Part shown: positions 33,460-39,445 of the stretch, piece by piece
How the letters are laid out: the number at the start of each line of letters is the position of its first letter
How positions within the stretch are numbered: the first letter of the stretch is position 1
Notes under the pieces: generated by a model
Database searches by the model: none
What the model saw: the letters and a program-made list of their open reading frames with translations, nothing else
Told to the model about the DNA's origin: nothing
Source: a virus
Virus record (IMG/VR): IMGVR_UViG_3300032954_000016
Location: 1-55,166 of that record
DNA: 55,166 nucleotides
Direction: 5' to 3' (one strand)
Made by a program: the position numbers and the translations under genes

Positions 33460-33852
33460 CATTGAGTCATCGTCGTCATCGTCCAGGTCTGGCTCTTGCC
33501 AATCGTCCTCGTAGTTGTAGCGGCGACGATTGAAGTGCGCCCGGTCTTCGATGGCTTTCACGAGCGCCTTTTCTTCCGGCGTGCGTTCGCCTTCCGGTTT
33601 TTCGAGCACGTCGCGATGGCGATAGCGGATTCTTTCGAGTTTCGATTTGTCGTTGAGCGCGAGTTCGGCGTTCTCCTTCGCCACCTTGTATTGCTCGACT
33701 GCCTTGTCCGCGAGTCGCGCTGCTGTCTTGCGGAGTTCATCTACGGCTTCGGGTGTTGTCGCCGAGCTTGAGGACAGACACACCTCGAAGTGGCAGTAGT
33801 CATGTGAGCGCATCACTTTCACGCTTCCGATTTGGATGTCAGGAATTTGCAT
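33454..33852 (-). CDS. cassette protein with acidic tail
   Basis: A 132-residue protein from ATG 33852, seven bases from site 6, to a TAA in site 5's core. The N-terminus is MQIPDIQIGSVKVMRSHDYC, followed by CHFEVCLSS and a long charged helix. The C-terminus is strongly acidic (DLDDDDDDSMF), like proteins that bind basic partners or mimic DNA. Function unknown. Confidence 0.65.
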   Translation of the reverse strand: MQIPDIQIGSVKVMRSHDYCHFEVCLSSSSATTPEAVDELRKTAARLADKAVEQYKVAKENAELALNDKSKLERIRYRHRDVLEKPEGERTPEEKALVKAIEDRAHFNRRRYNYEDDWQEPDLDDDDDDSMF

Positions 33853-33858
33853 ACGATG

Positions 33859-33983
33859 TTCTAACAAATCGGTGCAGACCAACAGCCGCCGCCCTCGGCA
33901 TTGGCTGCACCATTGGTTGTTTGATTGGCGGTTTGCATTTCAAAGTTCACTTCCGGCGGCTGTGGCTGACCTCATCGTTAGGT
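33859..33983 (+). other. attC-like site 6
   Basis: A 125-bp palindrome from TTCTAAC to GTTAGGT. Arms AAATCGGTGCAGACCAACAG and CTGTGGCTGACCTCAT, with extra bases on the left. Confidence 0.75.
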
Positions 33984-33985
33984 GC

Positions 33986-34138
33986 TTAAGGCTCCGAGCA
34001 TACGGTTTTCAATGCATCCCAAGCCGTAGTGCATCCTGGGATGTATTCCTGATTCCATAGCAGGAATATCCACAAAATCATTCCCGGCATCCAAAGTGGG
34101 AAGGCGGCTATAAACAAAACGAGTTTTATCATTTTCAT
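33986..34138 (-). CDS. 50-residue membrane peptide in a two-gene cassette
   Basis: ATG 34138 overlaps the stop of the preceding small gene by ATGA. The product begins MKMIKLVLFIAAFPLWMPG and its first ~28 residues form a transmembrane hairpin or helix. The TAA stop lies three bases from site 6. AT-richer than the phage average. Confidence 0.6.
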   Translation of the reverse strand: MKMIKLVLFIAAFPLWMPGMILWIFLLWNQEYIPGCTTAWDALKTVCSEP

Positions 34139-34242
34139 CTTGGTCCTTCGGTTGCGATTACTTCAGTCAAACACCACCACGCGAGCGGTTCTTCATCAGC
34201 GGCGTCGTGAGGTTTTTCACCCCAGGATTTCTTTTTACCCAT
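34135..34242 (-). CDS. small cassette protein, coupled to a membrane peptide
   Basis: A frame of 35 residues from ATG 34242 (MGKKKSWGEKPHDAADEEPL), ending with ATGA into the next gene. In-frame GTG codons further upstream could add a few residues. The frame also stays open back through attC-like site 7 to 34389, so read-through is possible. Function unknown. Confidence 0.45.
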   Translation of the reverse strand: MGKKKSWGEKPHDAADEEPLAWWCLTEVIATEGPR

Positions 34243-34289
34243 AGCGACACGCGCCACATCCGCCGCCCACAAATAGCGTTCGGTCGAGC

Positions 34290-34416
34290 ACCTAACAAAT
34301 CGCTGGACCGAATGGCTATTACGCCGGTCAGTTCCAACGCTGTCTTTGCGCTCAATCGTTTCTTGTTGCATCGTGCTCATTTTACGCACCCGCCATCGGT
34401 CAGTTTTCCGTTAGCT
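34290..34416 (+). other. attC-like site 7
   Basis: A 127-bp palindrome from ACCTAAC to GTTAGCT. Arms AAATCGCTGGACCGAATGGC and GCCATCGGTCAGTTTT, with extra G and A on the left. Confidence 0.75.
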
Positions 34417-34638
34417 GGCTTTGAGGCGTAGCTTACATTCATGGCACTTGAGAGCGTCTTGCATTGGTGTGACCCACTCGCCGCCGCCATCGTCTCCGCA
34501 TAGCGCGATGCCGTCCTTTACCGCATGGACTACTCGCCCCGCACGCAGGAATGTTGACGGGAGTAGCCAGCTAACAACGCGCTTCAGCGAACGGCCTTTG
34601 GCCGTTCTGCTTCGCGCTCGCCGCAATTTGGTTGTCAT
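34411..34638 (-). CDS. cassette protein with CxxC motif, started inside attC-like site 8
   Basis: A 75-residue frame from ATG 34638 to the TAA of site 7's core. The ATG lies in the loop of site 8 behind GAGAAAGGA and overlaps the upstream frame's stop by ATGA. About 20 basic residues from the palindrome precede the native part (LRAGRVVHAVKDGIALCGDD ... ALKCHECKLRL), which has a CHEC motif suggesting a metal or redox site. Confidence 0.6.
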   Translation of the reverse strand: MTTKLRRARSRTAKGRSLKRVVSWLLPSTFLRAGRVVHAVKDGIALCGDDGGGEWVTPMQDALKCHECKLRLKAS

Positions 34639-34689
34639 GGTTGCATTCCTTTCTCGTGCTCAGGCCGTCGCTGAGCTCGGTCGTTAGCC
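34569..34689 (+). other. attC-like site 8
   Basis: A 121-bp palindrome from AGCTAAC to GTTAGCC. Arms GCGCTTCAGCGAACGGCC and GGCCGTCGCTGAGCTC, with extra bases on the left. Its loop holds a ribosome binding site, a stop and a start codon (34635-34638). Confidence 0.75.
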
Positions 34690-35066
34690 GCGCCTCGCTC
34701 GCTGGCCCTCGCGGGGCCAGCGTCGGCGGCTTCGATGATTTGCACGATCCTTCGCCTACAATGTTTGTTTCCGTTAAATATGAATTTCGCACTTTCGAGC
34801 GCCATCGGGCTTGTAATATCTCTCCAATCCCAAGGAGCATCACCGAACATTTCGGCCCCGACTTGCACCACGAATGCCGCCGAATCGCTTTTCGGCGCGG
34901 CTAACGGCGAAGCTGCCAGCGCCTTGTTGCCGCTCGGCGCGGCTAACAAGTCGCTGGAGGCGGACATCGCCTGCGGCGACCCTTCAGGGAGCAAGCAACC
35001 ACATGAACCGCAGTAGTGCTGCTCCAACCTTGACGTTTCAAATCCGCATTGATTACATATTTTCAT
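34635..35066 (-). CDS. zinc-ribbon-type cassette protein crossing two palindromes
   Basis: A 143-residue frame from ATG 35066, with AAGGGAG six bases upstream inside site 9. The first ~30 residues hold a CxxC...CxxC ribbon (MKICNQCGFETSR, HYCGSCGCLLPEG). The middle includes FVVQVGAEMFGDAPWDWRDI. The C-terminus reads through site 8 and ends ATGA with the next gene. It may be a fusion produced by cassette rearrangement. Confidence 0.55.
   Translation of the reverse strand: MKICNQCGFETSRLEQHYCGSCGCLLPEGSPQAMSASSDLLAAPSGNKALAASPLAAPKSDSAAFVVQVGAEMFGDAPWDWRDITSPMALESAKFIFNGNKHCRRRIVQIIEAADAGPARASERGAANDRAQRRPEHEKGMQP
34899..34933 (-). other. inverted minimal attC-like remnant
   Basis: GGCTAACGGCGAAGCTG abuts CCAGCGCCTTGTTGCCG. 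The first half is the reverse complement of the right arm of site 9. The second half is close to the reverse complement of the left arms of sites 1 and 13. Together they form a loopless attC in opposite polarity, inside the zinc-ribbon frame. Confidence 0.45.
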
Positions 35067-35107
35067 TGCTTGCTCCCTTCAGTTGCCGCTCAGCTTCGCC
35101 GTTAGCC
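34941..35107 (+). other. attC-like site 9
   Basis: A 167-bp site from GGCTAAC to GTTAGCC. Arms AAGTCGCTGGAGGCGG and CCGCTCAGCTTCGCC, with extra bases on the left. The long loop carries the start of the zinc-ribbon gene and the stop of the gene to its right. Confidence 0.7.
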
Positions 35108-35241
35108 GCCTTGCGTTTGCGTTTCAGGGCGACTGTTGCTTTCTTCCAGTTTTCGCGGGCGGCGCGGCGCTTGGCCTCCGAGGTTGCCTTGCCACCGAGC
35201 CGTCCGAGAGTTTGCGCGGCCTTATTGACATGACCACTCAT
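35053..35241 (-). CDS. small GG(K)-AAREN-type basic protein
   Basis: A 62-residue protein from ATG 35241. LGRLGGKATSEAKRRAAREN followed by WKKATVALKRKRK resembles the short basic 'GGK...AARENGKKGG' proteins common in phages and mobile elements. The last ~18 residues are translated from site 9. It overlaps the zinc-ribbon start by 14 bases and the upstream gene by 20. Confidence 0.65.
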   Translation of the reverse strand: MSGHVNKAAQTLGRLGGKATSEAKRRAARENWKKATVALKRKRKAANGEAERQLKGASNENM

Positions 35242-35425
35242 AGTCGGAGTCTTGTTTCTCGCCGCTCGCCAGCGCCTCGGCGATTTCGTGCGCGTCTTGG
35301 TCGGCGGCCACTATCATCCGGCTGCCATCGCCGCGGCGAATCGTTGTCTGGCCACCGCGCTCGCTCACCACATACTCGCTGTCATCCGTGTAGTATCCGT
35401 TTCCGCTTACTGTTACTTTTTTCAT
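35222..35425 (-). CDS. cassette protein, small beta-rich
   Basis: A 67-residue protein from ATG 35425: MKKVTVSGNGYYTDDSEYVV, then TTIRRGDGSRMIVAADQDAH. Probably a small beta-sheet domain. It shares its cassette with the gene at 35053-35241 and lies 20-50 bases downstream of a promoter-like sequence. No family recognised. Confidence 0.6.
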   Translation of the reverse strand: MKKVTVSGNGYYTDDSEYVVSERGGQTTIRRGDGSRMIVAADQDAHEIAEALASGEKQDSDYEWSCQ

Positions 35426-35444
35426 TTTCGTTTTTCGGCTCGGC

Positions 35445-35516
35445 TTACTGGGCCTCGCTCATCTTTCTGCGCTCAATATACCAAGCGGTTAGTATATCGT
35501 CAACATTTATTTTCAC
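35445..35516 (-). CDS. possible 23-residue peptide overlapping a promoter
   Basis: GTG 35516 opens a frame reading MKINVDDILTAWYIERRKMSEAQ. The frame is open further upstream (KIIKKPNKTGSKK) but has no standard start there. The sequence looks protein-like yet coincides with the promoter at 35475-35503, so only one reading may be functional. Confidence 0.3.
   Translation of the reverse strand: MKINVDDILTAWYIERRKMSEAQ
35475..35503 (-). promoter_or_regulatory. promoter inside the cassette array
   Basis: TTGACG (35498-35503) and TATATT (35475-35480) on the minus strand with 17 bases between, in an AT-rich stretch. It would transcribe the cassettes from 35425 downward independently. Confidence 0.65.
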
Positions 35517-35561
35517 TTTTTTTGACCCTGTTTTATTGGGCTTTTTGATGATTTTGACGGC

Positions 35562-35694
35562 GGCTAACCCGGCGCTGCACAGAACTGGAGCTACGCTCCT
35601 CCAGTTGCGGCAGCGCCGGGTGCATCAATGCCAGTTTTGTAGTGGGACGCGAAATCACGATTTGCCGCTCCAGTCTGTGAGCTTGTCGTTAAGC
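35562..35694 (+). other. attC-like site 10
   Basis: A 133-bp palindrome from GGCTAAC to GTTAAGC. Arms CCGGCGCTGCACAGAACTGG and CCAGTCTGTGAGCTTGTC, with extra G and A on the left. A nested AACTGGAG hairpin lies in the loop. The right core provides the TAA of the next gene. Confidence 0.8.
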
Positions 35695-35997
35695 GATGCG
35701 TTCTAGTTCGAGCACCTTTTTTACAGTTGGTCGCCACCGCTTTTTAGACTTTGGTTTCGTCCACTCATGGTCATCCCCGTAACGCTCGAAATCGGCCTTT
35801 GAGATTTCGCCAAATGCCAGCACTTGATCTTCGCAGGCTGCATGAAGGAGTATGTCATCGCCGCCGCCCACGTCCTGACAGACGCCGATTACACCTATGT
35901 CGCAAATGATTTCGTAAAACTTCGGACGGCATCGCTTAACAACTCCATGCAGGCGACGTGGAGAACAGCTTCGGGTTTGCGTTGGTTTCGATTTCAT
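35689..35997 (-). CDS. cassette protein, started inside attC-like site 11
   Basis: A 102-residue frame from ATG 35997, two bases after the upstream stop in the loop of site 11. The first ~20 residues come from the palindrome (including GVVKR, as in the gene at 33122). The native part has KFYEIICDIGVIGVCQDVGG and FGEISKADFERYGDDHEW, an alpha/beta domain of unknown function. It ends at site 10's core. Confidence 0.55.
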   Translation of the reverse strand: MKSKPTQTRSCSPRRLHGVVKRCRPKFYEIICDIGVIGVCQDVGGGDDILLHAACEDQVLAFGEISKADFERYGDDHEWTKPKSKKRWRPTVKKVLELERIA

Positions 35998-36054
35998 ATT
36001 TACAGTTTTGGTTGTGCCGAGTCAGGTGACACGCGCCTGATGTCGGCGTTCGGC
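35934..36054 (+). other. attC-like site 11
   Basis: A 121-bp palindrome from GCTTAAC to GTTCGGC. Arms CTCCATGCAGGCG and CGCCTGATGTCGG, with extra G on the left. A stop (36000-36002) and a start (35995-35997) lie in the loop. Confidence 0.7.
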
Positions 36055-36257
36055 AACAGGTGCATTTCGTGCCGCCCAAAGATGTCCACGAACCACGCTT
36101 CACGGTGGCCGAATGGTCCGTTTGGTCCGGTGCAGTCGAGCGCCCTGCCACGCTCTGCCATCCTTTCCTCTGTTGTCAGTGTTGGCTTGTTGTTTGGCCA
36201 GCGTTGCCGAACCAATCGGTCCAGCGAACCCGGCGATTGCGTCTCAGTTGTATTCAT
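36000..36257 (-). CDS. cassette protein between attC-like sites 11 and 12
   Basis: An 85-residue frame from ATG 36257, ATGA-coupled to the methyltransferase stop within site 12. It reads MNTTETQSPGSLDRLVRQRW, then TEERMAERGRALDCTGPNGP and REAWFVDIFGRHEMHLLPN. The last ~20 residues come from site 11. No family recognised. Confidence 0.5.
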   Translation of the reverse strand: MNTTETQSPGSLDRLVRQRWPNNKPTLTTEERMAERGRALDCTGPNGPFGHREAWFVDIFGRHEMHLLPNADIRRVSPDSAQPKL

Positions 36258-36296
36258 GGCGTTTTGGTCGCCGGGTCGCTGACCTCGGCGTTCGGC
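36206..36296 (+). other. attC-like site 12
   Basis: A 91-bp palindrome from GCCGAAC to GTTCGGC. Arms TCGGTCCAGCGAACCCGGCG and CGCCGGGTCGCTGACCTC, with extra bases on the left. It contains an ATGA junction at 36254-36257. Confidence 0.8.
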
Positions 36297-36847
36297 TTCT
36301 GGAACACGATCCAATGTGATTTGAAGTGCTTCCCGTAGCGGCTGCCGTAGAGCGGCTTTTCGGGAGTTAGCGCGAGGATTTCTTTCACGCTCACCTCGTC
36401 CTCGTTCCACTTGAAAACCAGCGTGCCATTCGGCCGCAGGACGCGGAAGCATTCAGCGAATCCTTTGGCGATCATTTCGCGCCAGTTGCCCCGGAGCACT
36501 CCATACTTTTTTAGTATCCAGCTCGTGTCGCCGTTCCGCTGGATGTGTGGCGGGTCGAAGATGACGTGCCAAAAGTGATTGTCTGGGAATGGCAGCGCCG
36601 TAAAGTCGGCCACGATGTCAGGATTGACCACGATTTCGCGCTCACCGTTTTTTACCGAGCAGTCAGCGGCCAGATGAGTTTCGCGGCGGATGTCCACGAA
36701 CAGCGCACGCGGGTCTTTGCGGTCGAACCAGAACATCCGGCTTCCACAAGCGGCGTCCAGCACAGAAGCCGAACAAGGCGCTGCACCCGCAATGACTGCC
36801 GCGGCGGGCGGTTCAGGCGAGGCGATAGATTTTGACGCGGCAGTCAT
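36254..36847 (-). CDS. SAM-dependent methyltransferase (cassette gene)
   Basis: A 197-residue frame from ATG 36847, in the loop of site 13. The first ~27 residues come from the palindrome. The native enzyme shows VLDAACGSRMFWFDRKDPRA (residues 30-49, SAM binding), ALFVDIR, then PDIVADFTALPFPDNHFW and a catalytic-loop-type FDPPH (97-101). This is a phage-associated class I methyltransferase whose substrate is not established to my knowledge; a DPPH motif suggests a nucleobase amino group. The C-terminal ~12 residues come from site 12. Confidence 0.75.
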   Translation of the reverse strand: MTAASKSIASPEPPAAAVIAGAAPCSASVLDAACGSRMFWFDRKDPRALFVDIRRETHLAADCSVKNGEREIVVNPDIVADFTALPFPDNHFWHVIFDPPHIQRNGDTSWILKKYGVLRGNWREMIAKGFAECFRVLRPNGTLVFKWNEDEVSVKEILALTPEKPLYGSRYGKHFKSHWIVFQKPNAEVSDPATKTP

Positions 36848-36868
36848 GGGGTGAGCTTGTCGTTCGGC
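36768..36868 (+). other. attC-like site 13
   Basis: A 101-bp palindrome from GCCGAAC to GTTCGGC. Arms GCGCTGCACCCGCAATGACT and AGTCATGGGGTGAGCTT, with extra G and A on the left. It contains the ATGA junction at 36844-36847. This is the right-hand limit of the array. Confidence 0.8.
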
Positions 36869-37059
36869 GCCGTCACTGGTGGTTGAGGTTGACCAGCGAG
36901 AAGAACTCGGCCCGGGTGGCCGGCGTCCCACGACACCGCCCCGTCGCGGCTCGCGTGCCTTCCGGGGTGCCCGGCTGCGAGCCCGCAGCGGACGGGCGCA
37001 GCGCCGGCCGGCACCGGCGCCAAACTCCCGCAGCGATTGATGATTCGTTCGGCTCTCAC
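36844..37059 (-). CDS. small Cys/His protein with GHPGRH motif
   Basis: A 71-residue protein with a GTG start at 37059 that overlaps the upstream stop (GTGA). The core VRCGLAAGHPGRHASRDGAVSW resembles short 'C...GH.GrH' motifs that may bind metal, known in small actinobacterial and phage proteins. The C-terminus (APNDKLTP) is encoded by site 13 and ends ATGA with the methyltransferase frame. Confidence 0.55.
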   Translation of the reverse strand: MRAERIINRCGSLAPVPAGAAPVRCGLAAGHPGRHASRDGAVSWDAGHPGRVLLAGQPQPPVTAPNDKLTP

Positions 37060-37340
37060 GCGAACAGCTCCGGCTGCGGCTTGTGCCAGTTGGCCAGCCT
37101 CTCGAACGACAGCACGGTCTCGCCCTTGCGCCGGCCGCCCCTCCTGCGCACGTGCAGCCCGTCGCGGCGCAGCTCGAACACGTGCAGCTTGAGGACCGGC
37201 TCGTGCGCCGTCGGGCTGACCGCCGGCGAGCCGACGTCGACCGCCTTGACGACCCGGCCGCGCACCCGGTCGGCCGGCCTGCGCCACTGGTCGCGGGGCT
37301 TGATGGTGGCGAACGGCTTGCGCTTGGCGGTCTTGTTCAT
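37056..37340 (-). CDS. hypothetical protein
   Basis: A 94-residue basic protein from ATG 37340, ATGA-coupled to the Dam-type gene upstream. LKLHVFELRRDGLHVRRRGG, then KGETVLSFERLANWHKPQ, suggests a small beta domain that may bind nucleic acid. Such proteins occur in phage early regions; no role assigned. Confidence 0.6.
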   Translation of the reverse strand: MNKTAKRKPFATIKPRDQWRRPADRVRGRVVKAVDVGSPAVSPTAHEPVLKLHVFELRRDGLHVRRRGGRRKGETVLSFERLANWHKPQPELFA

Positions 37341-38518
37341 GGTTTGGGCGATGTACAGTCGGCTTTGTGCTGGCCAAGGCCAGCATATCGGTCAATCCAC
37401 TTTTGATCGAGCTGTCCTTTAGCTGATGGTTTCGGGGGCGGCGCGGCGGCTGCCGGTGTCGGTTTGGGCGGCTTTGGAGCCTTGGACCGGGCCGTTGGGG
37501 CGGCGACCAGCACCGGCGCGTCCTGCGCCAACGTAGGCGTTTTGGCCTTTAAAATACAGTCCCACTCCGGCTGGAGCGGCTTCAGACAATGCGGGCTGAA
37601 CCAGATCCGCTCCCGGGCTGAGTTTTCGCTGTTTCCTGCGGCGGCAGCGTATCCGCCGCTCGCTTTCCATGCAACACAATCCCACTCTTGAGGCATTTGA
37701 TGCTCTCCTTCGTACCCGCAGAGAGCTATTCGCAACAGCGGATTAGTTCCGTTTTCAACCGCCCACTGTTTGACTTTGTCTGAAACTCCGCGAGAGAAGT
37801 CTCCATACACATCATCGTGTCCGTCGGCATCGTAGGGCGGGTCCAAGAGAATGCCTGTCAGCCCTTGACCGAACGTCGCAGCCTTCGTAAGTACACGCGA
37901 CCAATCGCCGCAGCATACTTTGGTATGGCGCATCCGTTCAGCAATCGCCCGGAACCAAGCAACTATATTTTCAGTGTTACTTTCCGAGCCACCCCCTGAC
38001 CACCCGTCAGGTGCGGAACTTGCCGAATCAGCCACCCCCTGACCACCCGTCAGGTGCGGAACTTTCCGAGCCACCCCCTGACCACCCGTCAGGTGCGGTG
38101 CTGAATTTTGTTCCGTCGGATGACAAAAGTTGTCACCAATCCAACATGAGACCCCCCACATCCACCAGCCGGCTATTTTCGTGTCGTAGTAGTCGGGGTC
38201 GTTCTCCATTCGCTTGCGGAACTCCAACCGCTTGTGAAGCCACCGATGCCTGGCGTGTAAATCCGCCTCGTTAATTGGCCAGTCAGCGTGGAGTGCAGTT
38301 TCCTCCGGGGCGAACTTCATCGCACGCCAAGTATTAGCCACATAGCAATCAATATCATTCACAATCTCATTTTTGGGCTTGTGTGGTCGCCGTAGCAGCA
38401 CCGCCAACGAGCCAGCGAACGGTTCGACATAATTACCAACGTCGCCGAGCCGGGACCATATAAGGTCTGCGGCTCGTGACTTTCCCCCAAACCAGACAAA
38501 TGGCGTTTTCAGTTCCAT
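37337..38518 (-). CDS. Dam-like N6-adenine DNA methyltransferase (D12 class) with repeat insertion
   Basis: A 393-residue protein from ATG 38518 (TGATG overlap). PFVWFGGKSRAADLIWSRL (6-24) is the SAM-binding motif, VEPFAGSLAVLL follows, and LLDPPYDADG (DPPY 226-229) is the catalytic motif IV of D12 methylases. Residues ~139-182 are a Gly/Ser-rich insertion encoded by three copies of a 29-bp repeat. The C-terminal ~60 residues are Ala/Pro/Lys-rich. It probably methylates phage DNA against host restriction. GC is lower than in neighbouring phage genes. Confidence 0.8.
   Translation of the reverse strand: MELKTPFVWFGGKSRAADLIWSRLGDVGNYVEPFAGSLAVLLRRPHKPKNEIVNDIDCYVANTWRAMKFAPEETALHADWPINEADLHARHRWLHKRLEFRKRMENDPDYYDTKIAGWWMWGVSCWIGDNFCHPTEQNSAPHLTGGQGVARKVPHLTGGQGVADSASSAPDGWSGGGSESNTENIVAWFRAIAERMRHTKVCCGDWSRVLTKAATFGQGLTGILLDPPYDADGHDDVYGDFSRGVSDKVKQWAVENGTNPLLRIALCGYEGEHQMPQEWDCVAWKASGGYAAAAGNSENSARERIWFSPHCLKPLQPEWDCILKAKTPTLAQDAPVLVAAPTARSKAPKPPKPTPAAAAPPPKPSAKGQLDQKWIDRYAGLGQHKADCTSPKP
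37988..38098. repeat. three 29-bp palindromic repeats inside the methylase gene
   Basis: Copies at 37988-38016, 38031-38059 and 38070-38098 are identical (GCCACCCCCTGACC..., with a CTGAC/GTCAG stem). Starts are 43 and 39 bases apart, so two copies are read in one frame (PHLTGGQGVA) and one in another (APDGWSGGG) without breaking the gene. Confidence 0.85.
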
Positions 38519-39108
38519 CAGGCCAGCGCCTTCAACTCCTTGACCTGTTCAGCGGTCAACGGTGCCGGTTCGCCCCGATTGAATCCGCCTGTTCCTGAAT
38601 CAATGTTGACCGAGATTGTGATTTGGGATGACTTGATGCCTTTGGCTGCAAGGATTTTTGCGGCGTCCTGCTTGCTGATGCCCTCCTTGCCCATCCTGCG
38701 AAGCACAGCCCCAATTGAATATCCGAACACCTTTCCAGTGACGCGACCGTTAGCACTGGCTGTTGGTTTTGTGGCTCGCGTCTTCTTGACCTTGTCGGCC
38801 TTCGGCTTCACCTTGGTTTTCTTGCTTTTGTTTTTTTTGCTCATGGTTTGTCTCTCCTCGGCGGTCAGTGGTCCGGTTAGTCTGCTGGCGTCGGCCGCCG
38901 GGAACGCCAACAAGTCCTTGAGCCGCTGCGCGAGCTGGGGCTCGGTCAGCGGCGGCTTGTCTATCAACAAGAAGTCGTTTATGCTCGCGGGCATGACGGT
39001 CGTCGCGTAGTCCGCGGTCTTGGCGATCCTGGCCAGCCCGTCCTCCACGTGGAAGACGACCTGCGCCATCCCGCCCCACATGATGCAGTCTCCGGGTCTC
39101 AGTGTCAT
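38518..39108 (-). CDS. hypothetical protein with basic linker and C-terminal helical domain
   Basis: A 196-residue frame from ATG 39108. The first ~85 residues look like a small beta domain (LRPGDCIMWGGMAQVVFHVE). A Lys-rich linker follows, then a C-terminal domain (GYSIGAVLRRMGKEGISKQD ... RGEPAPLTAEQVKELKALA) of a type seen in other phage proteins. ATG 38844 has a strong GAGGAGAG site and could start a 108-residue protein containing only the linker and C-terminal domain. The N-terminal domain may continue the gene upstream across a frameshift. Confidence 0.55.
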   Translation of the reverse strand: MTLRPGDCIMWGGMAQVVFHVEDGLARIAKTADYATTVMPASINDFLLIDKPPLTEPQLAQRLKDLLAFPAADASRLTGPLTAEERQTMSKKNKSKKTKVKPKADKVKKTRATKPTASANGRVTGKVFGYSIGAVLRRMGKEGISKQDAAKILAAKGIKSSQITISVNIDSGTGGFNRGEPAPLTAEQVKELKALA

Positions 39109-39159
39109 GTTCGGCTTTTGGTTGCGCTGCTTTTGGTTGAGGAACTCCCTGAGGCCGGC

Positions 39160-39445
39160 CGCCCCGCGCCACGGCGTCCCGCTCCGCGTGGCTGGCCACG
39201 CTCACCGGGTCGGCGCGCTTGGTGAATATCGCCGCCTCGCCGGTCAGCTTGTTCTCCACCGCCACGGTCTTGCGGGCCAGCGGCCAGCAGAGGGCGCGGG
39301 ACGATGTGGACTTCTCGACGATGTGCGGGCGCCCCTCGATGCTCAGGACGTCGCTGGGACGGAGGCGGACCAGGCCCAGCGTCGCGGCGCGGGCGTCGTG
39401 CTCGCGCTCCTCGGCGGCGGCCTCGTCGGACAGTGGCGGTCTCAT
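39160..39445 (-). CDS. N-terminal part of a hypothetical protein, probably frameshifted
   Basis: Starts at ATG 39445, overlapping its upstream neighbour by ATGA. It reads MRPPLSDEAAAEEREHDARA, then LRPSDVLSIEGRPHIVEKST and VAVENKLTGEAAIFTKRAD, coding-like until about 39160-39190. Beyond that this frame stays open to 38750 but loses GC-rich third positions, while the frame of the downstream gene gains them (LREFLNQKQRNQKPN). The coordinates given cover only the convincing part. Confidence 0.5.

Noticed and set aside
31926-36868. The palindromes as intrinsic terminators or ordinary REP elements
   Set aside because: They lack U-tracts, have integron core heptamers at both ends, variable loops, one-sided unpaired bases and consistent spacing around single genes.
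36844-37395. A 183-codon minus frame across 36844-37395
   Set aside because: Its first two thirds are an out-of-frame, Arg/Ala/Gln-rich shadow of the gene at 37056-37340. Only the part from GTG 37059 looks real.
38750-39160. Continuation of the frame from ATG 39445 down to 38750
   Set aside because: Third-position GC collapses and the sequence becomes Gln/Arg/Lys-rich. The alternative frame is the coding one.
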